A stretch of 64,000 nucleotides of DNA from Laguncularia racemosa (GCA_037954665.1 JBBMOL010000038.1:5704001-5768000), one strand, 5' to 3'. Numbered from the stretch's first letter, positions 22,063-33,887 are shown. Notes: generated from the letters alone by a model not told the origin. Numbers and translations: made by a program.

Positions 22063-23200
22063 TCTTTTTGGTATCAGTGCACATGTTGAGAGAAGGGAAT
22101 TGGTTTCATTCAATTTCGTGGAAGTGATCATCAATTAGGGTTGATCAAGTGAAAACCGCAATTGTGTTGTTGTTGTTGTTTGAGATTGCGAAATTACTTT
22201 GGATTGGGATTTGATTTGCTGATTGTTGGAGTTAGTTTGGGAAGGTTATTATATCACTTTGTGGACACTAATTCACGTGGAAGAGCAGAAGTATAAAGTG
22301 AAGTTACTTTAGCAAATTTGTTTTTGAAATTGTGAAACTTACCAATTGTTGCCGTGAAGTAGCTTGTGGCGTGAGGAGTTGTGAAGTTTGTTGTTTGAAT
22401 TCCATTGTGTAATTCTGAATTTGTGAAGTAAAATTTGCAGATTACATTAAGTTTGGTTAATAAGGAATTATTTGAATTCAAATCATATGCAATTAAGTTG
22501 TGGGAGTTAATGATTGCTATTTGAATTTGAATTCATTGTTACCAATTGAGGAAGGCTTGCAATAAGTGAAGTTATTTGAATTTCAAATTGAAAGTTGCTG
22601 CCTATAGTGGGATTCGGAATTCATTTTGGGAAAGCTACTTATTAATCTTTTGTCTTCATTATTTGCCATGGAAGTTGAAGACTACTTGTAATCCATATTC
22701 ACCTTGTTGTTGCCGTGGAAGTGATACATCTTAATTGTTATTGTTGTTTGTGTTGTTGCCGTGGAGTTATTAGTGGAGTGAGTGCACCGTGATTGAAGGT
22801 GTGTGTGGTGGTGCAAATTTGTGGATTTATGTGGATTAAAGGTGCTGCACATCAAGATCAATTGTAGGTGTGAAACCGTGGCAATAAAGGAAAATTGAAG
22901 TAGTAGAATTTGAATTCAAAAACAAACATTAAAGTGTGAAAGTAATTGAACTTATTACTTCAACACTTGTGTGTTGAATTTAATTTCTTAACTACTTAGA
23001 AGTATTTATTTGTGCTTCACTTATTTTAATATACTTGAAGTGATAAAAGTATTTATTGCATTGGTGACTTGTTGCACCGTGGGTGTATAAGTGTGTGTGT
23101 TGTTATCCAAACTTGTTACTGTGACGTGGTGAAGTGAAGGGAGTGTGCTACAAATTATTTGAGATTACATTTGTACTTTAGATAAATCGCATCCACAAAC
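22063..23200 (+). other. Internal b leader, non-coding
   Basis: PBS at 22069-22080, then about 1.1 kb rich in TTG/GTT and AT with no credible ORF. Nearly the same leader precedes the gag start of internal c (25497-26203). Confidence 0.65.
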
Positions 23201-24319
23201 ATGTCATATGATAGTGTGAATGGGTACATTGGCAATGAGGCCAATAGCCAAGTGGGTAGCAGACCAAGTCGTCGAAATACAAATGGAAGAACTCTAGATG
23301 AACAACTTCGGGACCTTACCAAAATTGTTGCTAAATTAGCAACAAGGATTGATAGGATGACATTGCCACCACCAACTGTGGTAAACCTTCAGGCGCCACC
23401 TAGAGTAAAGGGAGATTATTATGCTCTTAGGGAAGATAGAGATGATAATTTTGGGCTTAATCCATACCCGGACAGGGAATTTAGACCACCTCGAGGACCA
23501 GTGTGTGCAAAGCTACAGATGCCTTCATTTGATGGTAGGGGTTCTGCAAATGATTATCTAGACTGGGAGGACCAAATTGTGCAGACGCAAGTATGCCAAC
23601 CTTCAAAGGTTCTTGAGGGCTCTAGTGACACGAGCCAAACCTTAGAGCATAAAATTTGTCAGACACCGATGTGCCAACCTTTAGAGGATCCTGATAATTA
23701 TAGTCAGACAAGCAGACCACCAGAGAGCCAAACTGTTCAGAGACAGTTATGTTCACCTTCAGAGGTTTTAGAGGGTAATGAGTAGTTGGGCCAGCCATTA
23801 GAAGACCCTGAGGATCAGCATCATATAGATGGGTCAGAAAAAGAGGAAACAAACTTAATGGAATGGGTTGAGACAGGGGAGACATCAGTAGATAATGAGT
23901 CCATGTTTGTGTTGCAGATGAGATACATCATAGAAATGGAGGAGAGAAAACAATCACCTACTATGGTATTCCAGATATTGGGATTCTGTAGAGATACTTC
24001 TTCAAATGGATTGCTTTTAGAAAATAGAGTCTCTACTGCATTTGATTTGCTAGATTTGAGGACAAATCTTTTTGAGGCCCGAGGAGATGATAGGAATCAA
24101 AATCCGACAAGACTTATCATTAGGGTAATAACTAAAGGATTTCGAATCTTAGCGATGAGGACCCATTTTGAGCAAATCGACCCCGGAATTATTTATATAC
24201 TAACCTCTTTTATCTTATTCATGTATTTTATATTCCAACAGGAATACTTATCATGCTTTACAGGGCAATGGACAAACTCACTTAAACTCAGCTTGTGGGT
24301 TATCCATGGACCGACCTGA
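23201..24319 (+). pseudogene. Internal b: gag N terminus fused to linker, into U3
   Basis: One 372-codon frame broken only by TAG at 23783. It starts MSYDSVNGYIGNEAN, as in the full gag at 56634 (minus). Residues 1-125 match the gag N terminus up to LQMPSFDGRGSANDYLDWED. The gag core, zinc knuckle and protease are then missing, and the frame passes straight into about three imperfect 25-residue linker repeats (CQPSKVLEG, MCQPLEDPD, LCSPSEVLE). The C-terminal module (FQILGFCRDTSS) follows. The frame crosses the PPT (24074-24087) and ends 77 codons inside LTR-c with a hydrophobic stretch (IIYILTSFILFMYFIF). Confidence 0.75.
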
Positions 24320-25117
24320 ACCGGCGATGAGCTGGGCCGATGGATCCTATAGAAGACCGGCATCTTGAAGAGCATTTCTTTTATTTATTTTTTATTTTAT
24401 GAACTATTTTGGTTTTGGGACACTTTTATTTCCTTGTAATTTTCATTTAGGGTTAGCCACCTTAAAAGTGGTAAACTTGTAATTTTGAGCACTTTTTAAC
24501 CATAGGAGTAGCAAGTATAAATACTTGCTTAAGAGAGGGTTTGGGGAGGCTTATTTTTGCAGAACATACACCTCTTTTCACGTGTGAATTAGGGTTCATA
24601 CCTTGGTTCCAACTCTTATCAATTTCAATTCCAAGACTTGAAATTGTGGCGAGTGCAACATCTTGAAATTGTGAGTTATATCAATTTCATTTTGTTGTGA
24701 TTTCTTTTCTTCTCTAGTGTGTTGTATTTAGGGTTGATTAGAGATAGTTCTTGGTCAGATTTACATCTTATTGTACACGAATTCTTGTGGTTATTTGAAG
24801 TACTTATCATTTGATTTGGATCATCATTGAAAAGTTTCCTTGAAAACGTGAATTTCACCATTTGGAAAAGGAATCTTACTTTACGGTTTTCTTTGTCAAA
24901 TTGAGGCTTCATTTGCGTGGATTATATGATATTAGAGTGTTATTAGAAACCATTTTCATTGTGGTATTCAGATTATATCATTAGTAGAATTGAATTTCAT
25001 CATTTCAACATTAGGGTTCATTTGAAAAGTGCCATTTTAGGATCCGATTTTGCCTAGACTTGAGATATCTTTTCTTAAGTCTTTTGGATGTGTTTTAAAG
25101 TGTGATTAGGCACATCA
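24088..25117 (+). repeat. D array LTR-c
   Basis: 1,030 bp, TGATAGG...GGCACATCA, preceded by the PPT GAGGCCCGAGGAGA. No PBS follows: a rearranged LTR segment begins at once. Confidence 0.85.
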
Positions 25118-25497
25118 TTGGAAAAGTGCCATTTTTGGATCCGATTTTTCCTAGACTTGAGATTTAGGGTTCATACCTTGGTTCCAACTCTTATCAATTT
25201 CAATTCCAGGACTTGAAATTGTGGCGAGTGCAACATCTTGAAATTGTGAGTTATATCAATTTCATTTTGTTGTGATTTCTTTTCTTCTCTAGTGTGTTGT
25301 ATCTAGGGTTGATTTGAGATAGTTCTTGGTCAGATTTACATGTTATTATTCACGAATTATTGTGTTTATTTGAAGTACTTATCATTTGATTTGGATCATC
25401 ATTGAAAATTTCCCTAGGAAACGTGATTTTCATCAATTGGGAAAGGAATCTTACTTTACGGTTTTCTTTGTCAAATTGAGGATTCATTTGCGTGGCT
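25118..25497 (+). repeat. Rearranged duplicate of D LTR segments
   Basis: A mosaic: 25118-25163 repeats LTR-c sequence from about 25027-25072, then 25164-25490 repeats about 24587-24915. It then jumps into leader sequence near the equivalent of 22475. This replaces the normal PBS and first ~400 bp of leader of internal c. Confidence 0.7.
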
Positions 25498-26203
25498 TCA
25501 AAACATATGCAATTAAGTTGTGGGAGTTAATGATTGCTATTTGAATTTGAATTCATTATTACCAATTGAGGAAGGCTTTCAATAAGTGAAGTGGTTTGAA
25601 TTTCAAATTGAAATTGCTGCCTATTTTGTTGTGAGTTGCGGTTAGAACTTGTGGGGAGTGAGGTATATTTTGTTATTATTGCTGTGGAATTAGAGTATAT
25701 TTGTTGTTGTTTCCATTTCTTATTGTTGTCGTGGAGGTGGAGTGCAATTTGTTGTTGTTGCCGTGGGAGTTATTGGTGAAGTGAGTGCACCGTGATTGAG
25801 GTGTGTGTAGTGGTGTAAATTTGTGGAGTTGTGTGGATTAAAGGTGCTACACATCAAGATCAATAATAGGTGTGACACCGTGGCAAGAAAGGAAAGTTGA
25901 AGTAGTAGAATTTGAATTCAAAAACAAACATTAAAGTGTGAAAGTAATTAAACTTATTACTTCAACACTTGTGAGTTGAATTTAATTTCTTAACTACTTA
26001 GAAGTATTTATTTGTGCTTCACTTATTCTAATATACTTGAAGTGATAAAAAGTATTTATTGCATTGGTGACTTGTTGCACTATGGGTGTATAAGTGTGTG
26101 TGTTGTTATCCAAACTTGTTATTGTGACGTGGTGAAGTGAAGGGAGTGTGCTACAAATTATTTGAGATTACATTTGTACTTTAGATAAATCGCATCCACA
26201 AAC

Positions 26204-27322
26204 ATGTCATATGATAGTGTGAATGGGTACATTGGCAATGAGGCCAATAACCAAGTGGGTAGCAGACCAAGTCATCGAAATACAAATGGAAGAACTCTAG
26301 ATGAGCAACTTCGGGACCTTTCCACACTTGTTGCTACATTAGCAACAAGGATTGATAGGATGACATTGCCACCACCACCTGTGGTAAACCTTATGGCACC
26401 ACCTAGAGTAAAGGGAGATTATCATGCTCTTAGGGAAGATAGAGATGATAATTTTGGGCTTAATCCATACCCGGACAGGGAATTTAGACCACCTCGAGGA
26501 CCAGAGTGTGCGAAACTACAGATGCCTTCATTTGATGGTAGGGGTTTCGCAGATGATTACCTAAACTGGGAGGACCAAATTGTGCAGACGCAAGTATGCT
26601 AACCTTTAAAGGTTCTTGAGGGCTCTAGTGACACGAGCCAAACCTTAGAGCATAAAATTTGTCAGACACCGATGTGCCAACCTTCAGAGGATCCTGATAA
26701 TCATACTCAGACGAGCAGAGCCCCAGAGAGCCAGACTGTTCAAAGATAGTTATGTTCACCTTCAGAGGTTTTACAGGGTAATAAGCAGTTGGGCCAACCA
26801 TTAGAAGACCCTGAGGATCAGCATCATATAGATGAGTCAGAAAAAGAGGAAACAAACTCAATGGAATGGGTTGAGACAGGGGAGACATCAGTAGATAATG
26901 AGTCCATGTTTGTGTTGCAGATGAGATACATCCTAGAAATGGAAGAGAGAAAACAATCACCTACTATGGTATTCCAGATATTGGGATTCTGTAGAGATAC
27001 TTCTTCAGATGGATTACTTTTAGAAAATAGAGTCTCTACTGCATTCGATCTGCTAGATTTGAGGACAAATCTTTTTAAGGCCCAAGGAGATGATAGGAAT
27101 CAAAATCCGACAAGACTTATCATTAGGGAAATAACTAAAGGATTTCGAATCTTGGCGATGAGAACCCATTTTGAGCAAATCGACCCCGGAATTATTAATA
27201 TACTAACCTCTTTTATCTTATTCATGTATTTTATATTCCAACAGGAATACTTATCATGCTTTACAGGGCAATGGATAAACTCACTTAAACTCAGCTTGTG
27301 GGTTATCCATGGACCGACCTGA
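26204..27322 (+). pseudogene. Internal c: gag N terminus fused to linker, into U3
   Basis: Same design and length as internal b (MSYDSVNGYIGNEANNQ...). In-frame stops at 26600 (TAA) and 26747 (TAG); internal b has CAA and CAG there. The same deletion joins YLNWEDQIVQTQVC to the linker, so b and c share one ancestral deletion. The C-terminal module FQILGFCRDTSSDGLLLEN, the PPT (27077-27090) and the 77-codon U3 extension ending HGPT are kept. No catalytic domain remains. Confidence 0.75.
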
Positions 27323-28099
27323 ACCGGCGATGAACTGGGCCGATGGATCCTATAGAAGACCGGCATCATGAAGAGCATTTCTTTTATGTATTTTTCATTT
27401 TATGAACTATTTTAGTTGTATTTTGGTTTTGGGACACTTTTATTTCTTTATAACTTTCATTTAGGGTTAGCCACCTTAAAAGTGGCAAACTTGTAATTTT
27501 GAGCACTTTTTAACCCTAAGAGTAGTAAGTATAAATACTTGCTTAAGAGAGGGTTTGAGGAGGCTTATCATTTTGCAGATTAAACACTTCTTTTCACGTG
27601 AGAATTAGGGTTCCTAATTGTCATCTAAACTCTTATCAATTTCAATCCCAATAGTTGAAATTGTGAGTTGTATCAATTTCATTTTGTTGTGATTTCTTTT
27701 CTTCTCTGGTGTGTCATATCTAGGGTTAAATTGAGATAGTTCTTGGTCAGAAATACATCTTATTGTTCACGAATTGTTGTGTTTATTTGAAGTACTTTGC
27801 AATTGAATTTGAATCTTCATTGAAGAATTCCCTTGAAAACGTGTACTTCACTATTGGAAAGGAGTTCTTGGAATTGAGGTTTTTCTTTGTCATTTGTGGA
27901 TTATCTTCGTGGATTATATGAGATTAGAGTGTTGTTAGAAGATATTATCATTGTGGTATTACAATTATATCTTTGAACTTTTGGATTTCCTTATATCTTC
28001 ATTAGGGTTCACGTGAAATTGCCCTTTGTGGATCCGGTTTTGCCTTGACTTGAGATTGTTTTTCTTAAGTCTTTTGATTGTGCTTCTAAGTGGTTTTAG
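27091..28099 (+). repeat. D array LTR-d, 3' end lost
   Basis: About 1,009 bp matching LTR-a, including its 25-bp deletion. It stops at TGGTTTTAG; the last ~8 bp (GCACATCA) are replaced by a C LTR fragment. Confidence 0.85.
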
Positions 28100-28280
28100 C
28101 CAGCGGCCTTAAAGTTAACTCGGCTAGCCTTTGTTCAAGGCCGGCTTAAGGCTAGCCGAACTTCGCCTTGGGTCCTCCTGACGCCTATGTCTTCCTTTTT
28201 TAGACCCCGTACTGCCACCTAGAGCTCGGATTGACTTTGTTTTCTCTGGTGCTCGTATCTTAGCTCTTGGGATCGTATCA
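28100..28280 (-). repeat. C-family LTR fragment (reverse)
   Basis: Reverse complement of the first ~180 bp of a C LTR, ending at its terminus CGTATCA. It includes part of the GGCCGGC array. It joins the truncated LTR-d to D5 leader DNA, so a C insertion followed by deletion is the likely history. Confidence 0.8.
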
Positions 28281-29496
28281 CACCCTTACACGCCCCTACA
28301 CACCTACGGTGCTCACAATCAACCAATACAAGAAATGCTTATTGTTACTTCAAGTAAAGTCAAGTGAAATAATTGAAGCACAATGAAATAATTCTTGGTA
28401 CTTCAAGTAAAGTTAAATAAATGAAGTACACACACAACTACTTTCAAGTAGATAGAATTAAATTCAACTACTGGTGTTTAAGTAATTAGTTCAATTACTT
28501 TCACACTTTAATAACTTGTTTGAATTTTAAATTCTACTACTCAACTTTCCTTATCCTTGCTAAAGTTTTACACCTACAATGAGTCTTAATCTGTAGCACC
28601 TTACACTACACACAACTCCACAAATTTACACCACCACACACACCTCACTCCTATACGGTGCAACCAATTCACTACAAGATTACTACACGTTGTAACTTTT
28701 TTTTTTTAAAAAAAAAAACACTCTTACACCACCACACATACACACAATCACGGTGCACTCACTTCACCACAACACCAATTCACCACGTTGCAACACCTTC
28801 ATTCACATACTCATTACGCCATACACACACCCGCTTTACATCACGATGTAACACACATACACTTCCAAGTATACAATAATAAATGGCAACAACAACAAAT
28901 TTACTTCCACTTCCATTGCAAAGATATCAACACAAAAAATATACCACTTTCCACAAATGTAATCCAAAATTTAACAATAGGCAGCAACTCCAATTTGAAT
29001 TTCATCCTCCTCACTAATTGCAAGCCTTCCTCAATTGGTAAGAAATGGATTTCAAATTCAAATAACACTCATTAACTCCCACAACTTAATGGAATGTGTT
29101 TGAATTCAAATAGATTCCTTACTACTAACCTCAATGAAAATCTGTAAAATGCACTTCCCCAATTCAAAATTACATAATGGAATCACAACAACAAGCCTCA
29201 TAACCTCCCTCACGCCACAAGCTAGTCACGGTAAGAGAATGGTAAGTTTTCAAGTTCAAAATTGTTGAATTTAACAACACTTCTATGCTTCTTTCCTTCC
29301 AAGAAGATACAACAATCCTCCCAATCCAACTCTAATAAGAAGCAAATCAAAATTCCAATCAAGGTAATTTCGCAACTCACAAACTACAACAACACAATTG
29401 CGGTTCAAAATTGATTAACCCTAATTGAAAATGATAATTCATGAATTCAACCAACAATTAATCCCTTCTCTCAACTTGTGCTCTAATACCAAAAGA
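28281..29496 (-). other. D5 leader and reversed PBS
   Basis: Non-coding leader of D5 read on the minus strand, collinear from about 28430 with the D4 leader at 43383-43515. A reversed PBS GCTCTAATACCA (29480-29491, one mismatch) lies 5 bases before the right LTR. The T/A run near 28700 and small ORFs at 28658-29075 are not credible genes. Confidence 0.7.
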
Positions 29497-30524
29497 TGAT
29501 GTGCTAAAAACCACTTTCAAGCACAATCAAATGACTCATGAAAAACAATTCTCAAGTCTCATACAAACCGGTTCAATGGACTAGGAAATTGCGTGGCCTT
29601 ACTGGAACTTTGATGAAATCCAATGATTCGAAGATTCAATTAACTCCCACCAATGGTCAATTTCACTAATCAACAATAAGAATAGGAGAATTACACATGA
29701 AATGGATGAAAAAGACAAGCACAAAAACCGTGAACTCAAACCCTTCCAACCATGCCAATTCACGCCAATCACTAAAGAGCAATTCAATCTCAATGAACAA
29801 TCAACCTTACAAGATGATTATCCACGAATTACAATCACCAATATGTCTAAGAAAGATTCAAATCTACCCTAGATATGACTCACTAGAGAAGAAATGAACA
29901 TACAACAAAGATGAATCGATATGAGTCACAATTCTCTTTTGTCGCACTCGCCACAATTCCAATTCTTGGGTTGAAATTGATAAGAGGTTTGAACTAAGGA
30001 TGAACCCTAATTCCACACGTGAAAGTGCTAGGTTATTTCTGAAAAATACGGCCTCCTCAAACCCTCTTCTAAGCAAGTATTTATACTTGCTACTCCTAGG
30101 GTTAGAAAGTGGTCAAAATTACAAGTTTGCTACTTTTAAGGTGATTAGTCCTAAATGAAAATTACAAGGAAATAAAAGTGTTTCAAAATTATTACAACAT
30201 AAATAGTCCATGCAAATGAAAAATATATAAAAGAAATTGGTCTTCAAGATGCCGGTCTTCTATAGGATTCATCGGCCCAGCTCATCGCCGGTTCAGGTCG
30301 GTCCATGGATAAACTACAAGCTGAGTCTGAGGGAGTTTGTCCATTGCCCTATAAAATATGATAAGTGTGCCTATTGGAAAACACAATACAAGAATAATAG
30401 AAAAAAAATTGATTTATAAATAATTCCAGGGTCGATCTGCTCAAAATGGGCCCTCATCGCCAAAATTCGAATTCCTTTAGTTCTTGTCCTAATGATAGGT
30501 CTTGTCGGATTTTGATTCTTATCA
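29497..30524 (-). repeat. D5 5' LTR (right)
   Basis: 1,028 bp, TGATGTGC...GATTCTTATCA on the plus strand, followed by target duplication TATTG. It carries the antisense 60-codon ORF at 30237-30419. Confidence 0.88.
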
Positions 30525-30529
30525 TATTG

Positions 30530-30625
30530 TGGATTCTCAATTAATTGAAAAGCTCCATATCTATTCATTATTGTTAAATAAAGCAAATATAAAAGAAGAA
30601 ACCGAGTTAGAAACTATAGATCTTT
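30530..30625. other. Short spacer between two D insertions
   Basis: 96 bp between D5 and D4, ending in TCTTT (30621-30625), the target duplication of D4. No gene seen. With 15198-16012 and 45713-46410 it would form the original uninterrupted DNA. Confidence 0.6.
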
Positions 30626-31663
30626 TGATAGGAATCAAAATTCGACAAGACCTATCATTGTGGCAAGAACCAAAGGATTTCGAATCTTGGCAATGAAGGC
30701 CTATTTTGAGCAAATCGACCCTGGAATTATTCGTTTACTAACTTCTTTTCTCTTATTCATGCATTGTATATTCCAATAGGTACACTTATCATATTTTACA
30801 GGGCGATAGACAAACTCACTAAGACTCAGCTTGTGGGTTATCCATGGATTGACCTAAATCGGTGATGAGCTGAGTCGACCAATCCTATGGAAGAGCTAGC
30901 ATCTTCAAGACTAATTTCTATCCATTTGTTATTTACTTGTATTATTTATGTTGTATGCTTTTGGGACACTTTTTATTTGCTTGTAATTGTCTTTTAGGAC
31001 CGGCCACCCGAAAAGTGGCATAGTTGTAATTTTATGGACTTTTTAACCCTAAAGGGAGCAAGTATAAATACTTGCTTAAAGTAGGGTTTTGGAGGAGAAT
31101 TTTTCAGATTAGAACATCACATTTTCATGAGAGAATTAGAGTTCTTCCTTAATTTAATTCCTCTTATCAATTTTATTCCTATGAATTGGAATTGTGGTGA
31201 GTGCAATAAGGAGAAATTGTGAGTTATATCAATTTCTTATTGTTGTGTTTCTTTTCATCTCTAGTGAGTCATATCTAGGGTTGGATTGATGTTTTCTTGG
31301 TCAGATTTGATTGCTTTGTAATCGAATTATTAGTGCTTAATTGAGTGGCTTTTAGTCTTAATTTCTAGTCTTCTATTTTGAACATTTTTGAACCGTAAAA
31401 TCAAGTATTGTGGAAAGTGGATCACGGTTACTGTTATTATTGATTTTGTGTAGTATTCACATGGCTTTTCAAGTATAATTAGTGATCTTCATTGAGGAAT
31501 ACATCATTGTGATACTCATTTCATGAAATATAGCATTCAGATCATCTATTGCAATTAAGGTTTATGCAACAATTTGTTCCACTTTGAATCGAATTGACCT
31601 TGTCCTTTAAGGATTGTTAATTGGTTCAATTGCATGTGCTTAACCCCTAATTTAGGCACATCA
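30626..31663 (+). repeat. D4 5' LTR
   Basis: 1,038 bp, TGATAGG...GGCACATCA; subfamily with a CCGGCCACCC block near 31003. Followed by PBS TGGTATCAGAGC at 31669-31680. Confidence 0.88.
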
Positions 31664-31668
31664 TATTT

Positions 31669-32028
31669 TGGTATCAGAGCTATCAAATTTGGATACTTAA
31701 GATTGATCACATCCTAATTGAAGAATTGATTACATTCATTAAAAATTGACGCCATTGAGTGACTAGGTTGATTGACATTGTATGATTGTCTTTCAATCTT
31801 GGTTTTTGAGTGCTTAATCTTGGTTTTAGGCACATCATCTATTGGTATTAGAGCTATCAAATTTGAATACTTCAGATTGATCACGTCGTAATTGAAGAAT
31901 TGGTTACATTCATTGAAAATTGACGCCATTGAGTGACTAGGTTGATTGACATTGTATGATTGTCTTTTAATCTCGGTTTTTGAGTGCTTAATCTTGGTTT
32001 TAGGCACATCATCTTTTGGTATTAGAGC
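31669..32028 (+). repeat. Triplicated PBS region, 174-bp tandem repeat
   Basis: PBS words at 31669-31680 (TGGTATCAGAGC), 31843-31854 and 32017-32028 (both TGGTATTAGAGC) are exactly 174 bp apart. The units 31681-31854 and 31855-32028 are near-identical, and each ends with a copy of the LTR-like end GGCACATCAT before the PBS. Confidence 0.85.
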
Positions 32029-32449
32029 TTGAGGTTGTGAGAAGGGTTATTTGATTTTGAATTTCGGAAATCTACGGTTCATGATCTTACATCTTCATTT
32101 CGAAATTGAGAGTAGAATTGAATTGTTGTTGTGATTACTTGAGGTTGCGTGATTGTCTTGTTTAGGAAGTTGAACTTGCTGCTTGTTGGAGTGAGTTTTG
32201 AGTACTTGTTGAAGCTTCTTCGTTGTTGATTTCACTGTGATAGAGCCATTTTATACTCAATCTTTATAGTATAAATTGTGTTAAATTATTATTGATTTTA
32301 TAGAAATCATAAGGAAATGGTACTTTAATTCTATCATCGTGATAAATCAGGTTAAATGGAGTCAAGGATGCTAATTCAAGTATTTTAGAGAAGTCATCTA
32401 AAACTTGGATCAAGACAAGGAATTACACCACCGGAGGAAACACGGTTTG

Positions 32450-32850
32450 AGGCACGGCAAAGGTTCAAACCGTGTTACACACACTGGACAAGAAGGCGAA
32501 AATGAGGACTTTCAATAGAGAGAGACACGGCATAGGGCACGGCCGTGGTGGAAGCCGTGGGAGAAACCGTGCTTGGAGCTGTGGTGGAAGATAGACGTGC
32601 CAAGGAGAAAAAAATGTGTAACATCAACCAGATGAAGGCACGGCTTGAAATCTAGCCGTGGGTGTAACCGTGGTACACACTGGACACGAATGAAGACTTG
32701 AAGATTATGCACAGATGAAGGCACGACTTGAAATCTGGCTGTGTGTGTAACCGTGGTTCACACTGGGCGCGGTTGAAGACTTGAAGAATATGCACAGAGG
32801 TTGGCACAGCTTGACCCACGGCCGTGTGGTGGGGCGTGCCAGGCAGACGA
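32450..32850 (+). repeat. CACGGC/GCCGTG palindrome array in U3 of B LTR
   Basis: About twenty CACGG, ACGGCCGTG or CCGTG words, some in near-repeats such as GGCACGGCTTGAAATCTAGC. The array lies directly upstream of the TATA box. It is about 107 bp longer in the solo LTR (50605-52338) and in fragment y. Confidence 0.8.
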
Positions 32851-32935
32851 ATCTTCACTTCTCGAAATCTACTTGGAAAAGGAAAGATATTTTCGTATCT
32901 TGCTAGCAAAAGATCACTTGCCATCTCCCTAACAA

Positions 32936-32944
32936 TATAAATAG
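32936..32944 (+). promoter_or_regulatory. TATA box of B LTR
   Basis: TATAAATAG, about 85 bp after the palindrome array; the same word is in the 3' LTR and the solo LTR. Confidence 0.6.
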
Positions 32945-33869
32945 AACAAACCCTAGAGGGTTAGGACAACTTTTGAATCTTTGGATCTTGAAGAACCTTG
33001 GATCATCTTGGAGGCAGAGCAAGCAACCGGGTTCATTATGTTTTTACTTTTTATTTTCGTTTTATTGATGAACATGTGTAGCTAAGTTACTTTTCTAGCC
33101 AAAGGGTCATAGATGTTTAATTCTCCACGAATTGTGAGGTCTAATTGACTTGTATTTATTCTATTCTTTGTTTTCGGGTATTCATATATCTTCTGATCGT
33201 TTTGTCATTATTATCTTTGTTGATTGGTATGAATAGAGCTCTTCTACTCAATTAGCAAGTTAATATATTGTCAACTAGCACGTCAAATCCGTAATTGTTT
33301 GATTGTTCTAGTCTTAGTGACGCAATAACATGTTTGGTTATAAAAGAGATGATCGAATTCATGTTATGGAGGTGTGTGATCATGTTTAAATAGGTTATCT
33401 TATAATCTACTGGCATGAATTGGTAGTCTCTCTAGATCTTAATGCTATTGATAGATTAAATCCTAAGCGCTTGTCTAAGGGTTGTTTAATCAATAAGAGA
33501 AATAATTCAAAGCGCTTGTCCGAGGTTATCGAGGAAGTAAGGAGAGATAGGTTGTTAGAGCTTGTTAATAACCATAACCAATTTATTTAGAATAAGAATA
33601 GAGAACATTTGCATCGATGATCAATTCCTAGAATTAAACCATCTTGATTCCTTTGGCTAGGCTTTTACCAATATCTGATTTTCTTACCTTGTTTTATTTT
33701 ATTTGATTCACAAACAAAACCCCCCATTTTCCTTTTTCTTATTGTTCTCTTTGAATAGAAATATCTTTACCAATCCCTGTGGATTCGACCCTTCTCACCA
33801 CTATAGGCAAATCATATAATTGTCTAGGAGTTGGTTTTATTTTTGTTGGATTCGACACCCATCAAATTT

Positions 33870-33887
33870 TGGCGCCGTTTTCGGGGA
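33870..33887 (+). other. PBS of element B, tRNA-Asp type
   Basis: TGGCGCCGTTTTCGGGGA, five bases after the LTR. It resembles the Athila PBS complementary to the 3' end of tRNA-Asp, with TT in place of the usual GC in the middle. Confidence 0.8.

Larger units (their letters stand above)
17913..28099 (+). mobile_element. Forward D-family array: 4 LTRs, 3 internal regions
   Basis: Order: LTR-a (17913-18929), internal a, LTR-b (21014-22062), internal b, LTR-c (24088-25117), internal c, LTR-d (27091-28099, last bases lost). Internals a and b are bounded by PBS and polypurine tract; internal c has lost its PBS. LTR-a and LTR-d share a 25-bp deletion absent from b and c, so the outer LTRs are sisters. 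The array inserted into D5 after TTTTT (17908-17912). The right target copy is lost where a C LTR fragment abuts. Internal a codes for protease plus linker; b and c code for the gag N terminus fused to the linker. Confidence 0.8.
16013..30524 (-). mobile_element. Element D5: minus-strand D-family element hosting a D array
   Basis: Two reverse D LTRs of equal length (16013-17040 and 29497-30524, 1,028 bp each) are flanked by the identical target duplication TATTG (16008-16012 and 30525-30529). This proves they are the two ends of one insertion. The internal region read on the minus strand has a PBS next to the right LTR (29480-29491), a long non-coding leader (28281-29479), and a protease-like frame (17052-17912) ending at the polypurine tract beside the left LTR. 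A forward array of D elements (17913-28099) and a C LTR fragment (28100-28280) interrupt it. Confidence 0.85.
32238..33864 (+). repeat. B 5' LTR
   Basis: 1,627 bp, TGATAGAGCC...GACACCCATCA. The array of CACGG/CCGTG words spans about 32450-32850, with the TATA box at 32936-32944. Confidence 0.93.

Noticed and set aside
21014..25117. LTR-b to LTR-c as an element nested in the outer D element
   Set aside because: LTR-b is preceded directly by the polypurine tract of internal a and the flanks (GGAGA, TTGGA) do not form a target duplication, so tandem recombination fits better.
31714..32007. Minus-strand ORF with an internal protein repeat
   Set aside because: The repeat simply reflects the 174-bp DNA duplication of the PBS region; the strand is opposite to the element.
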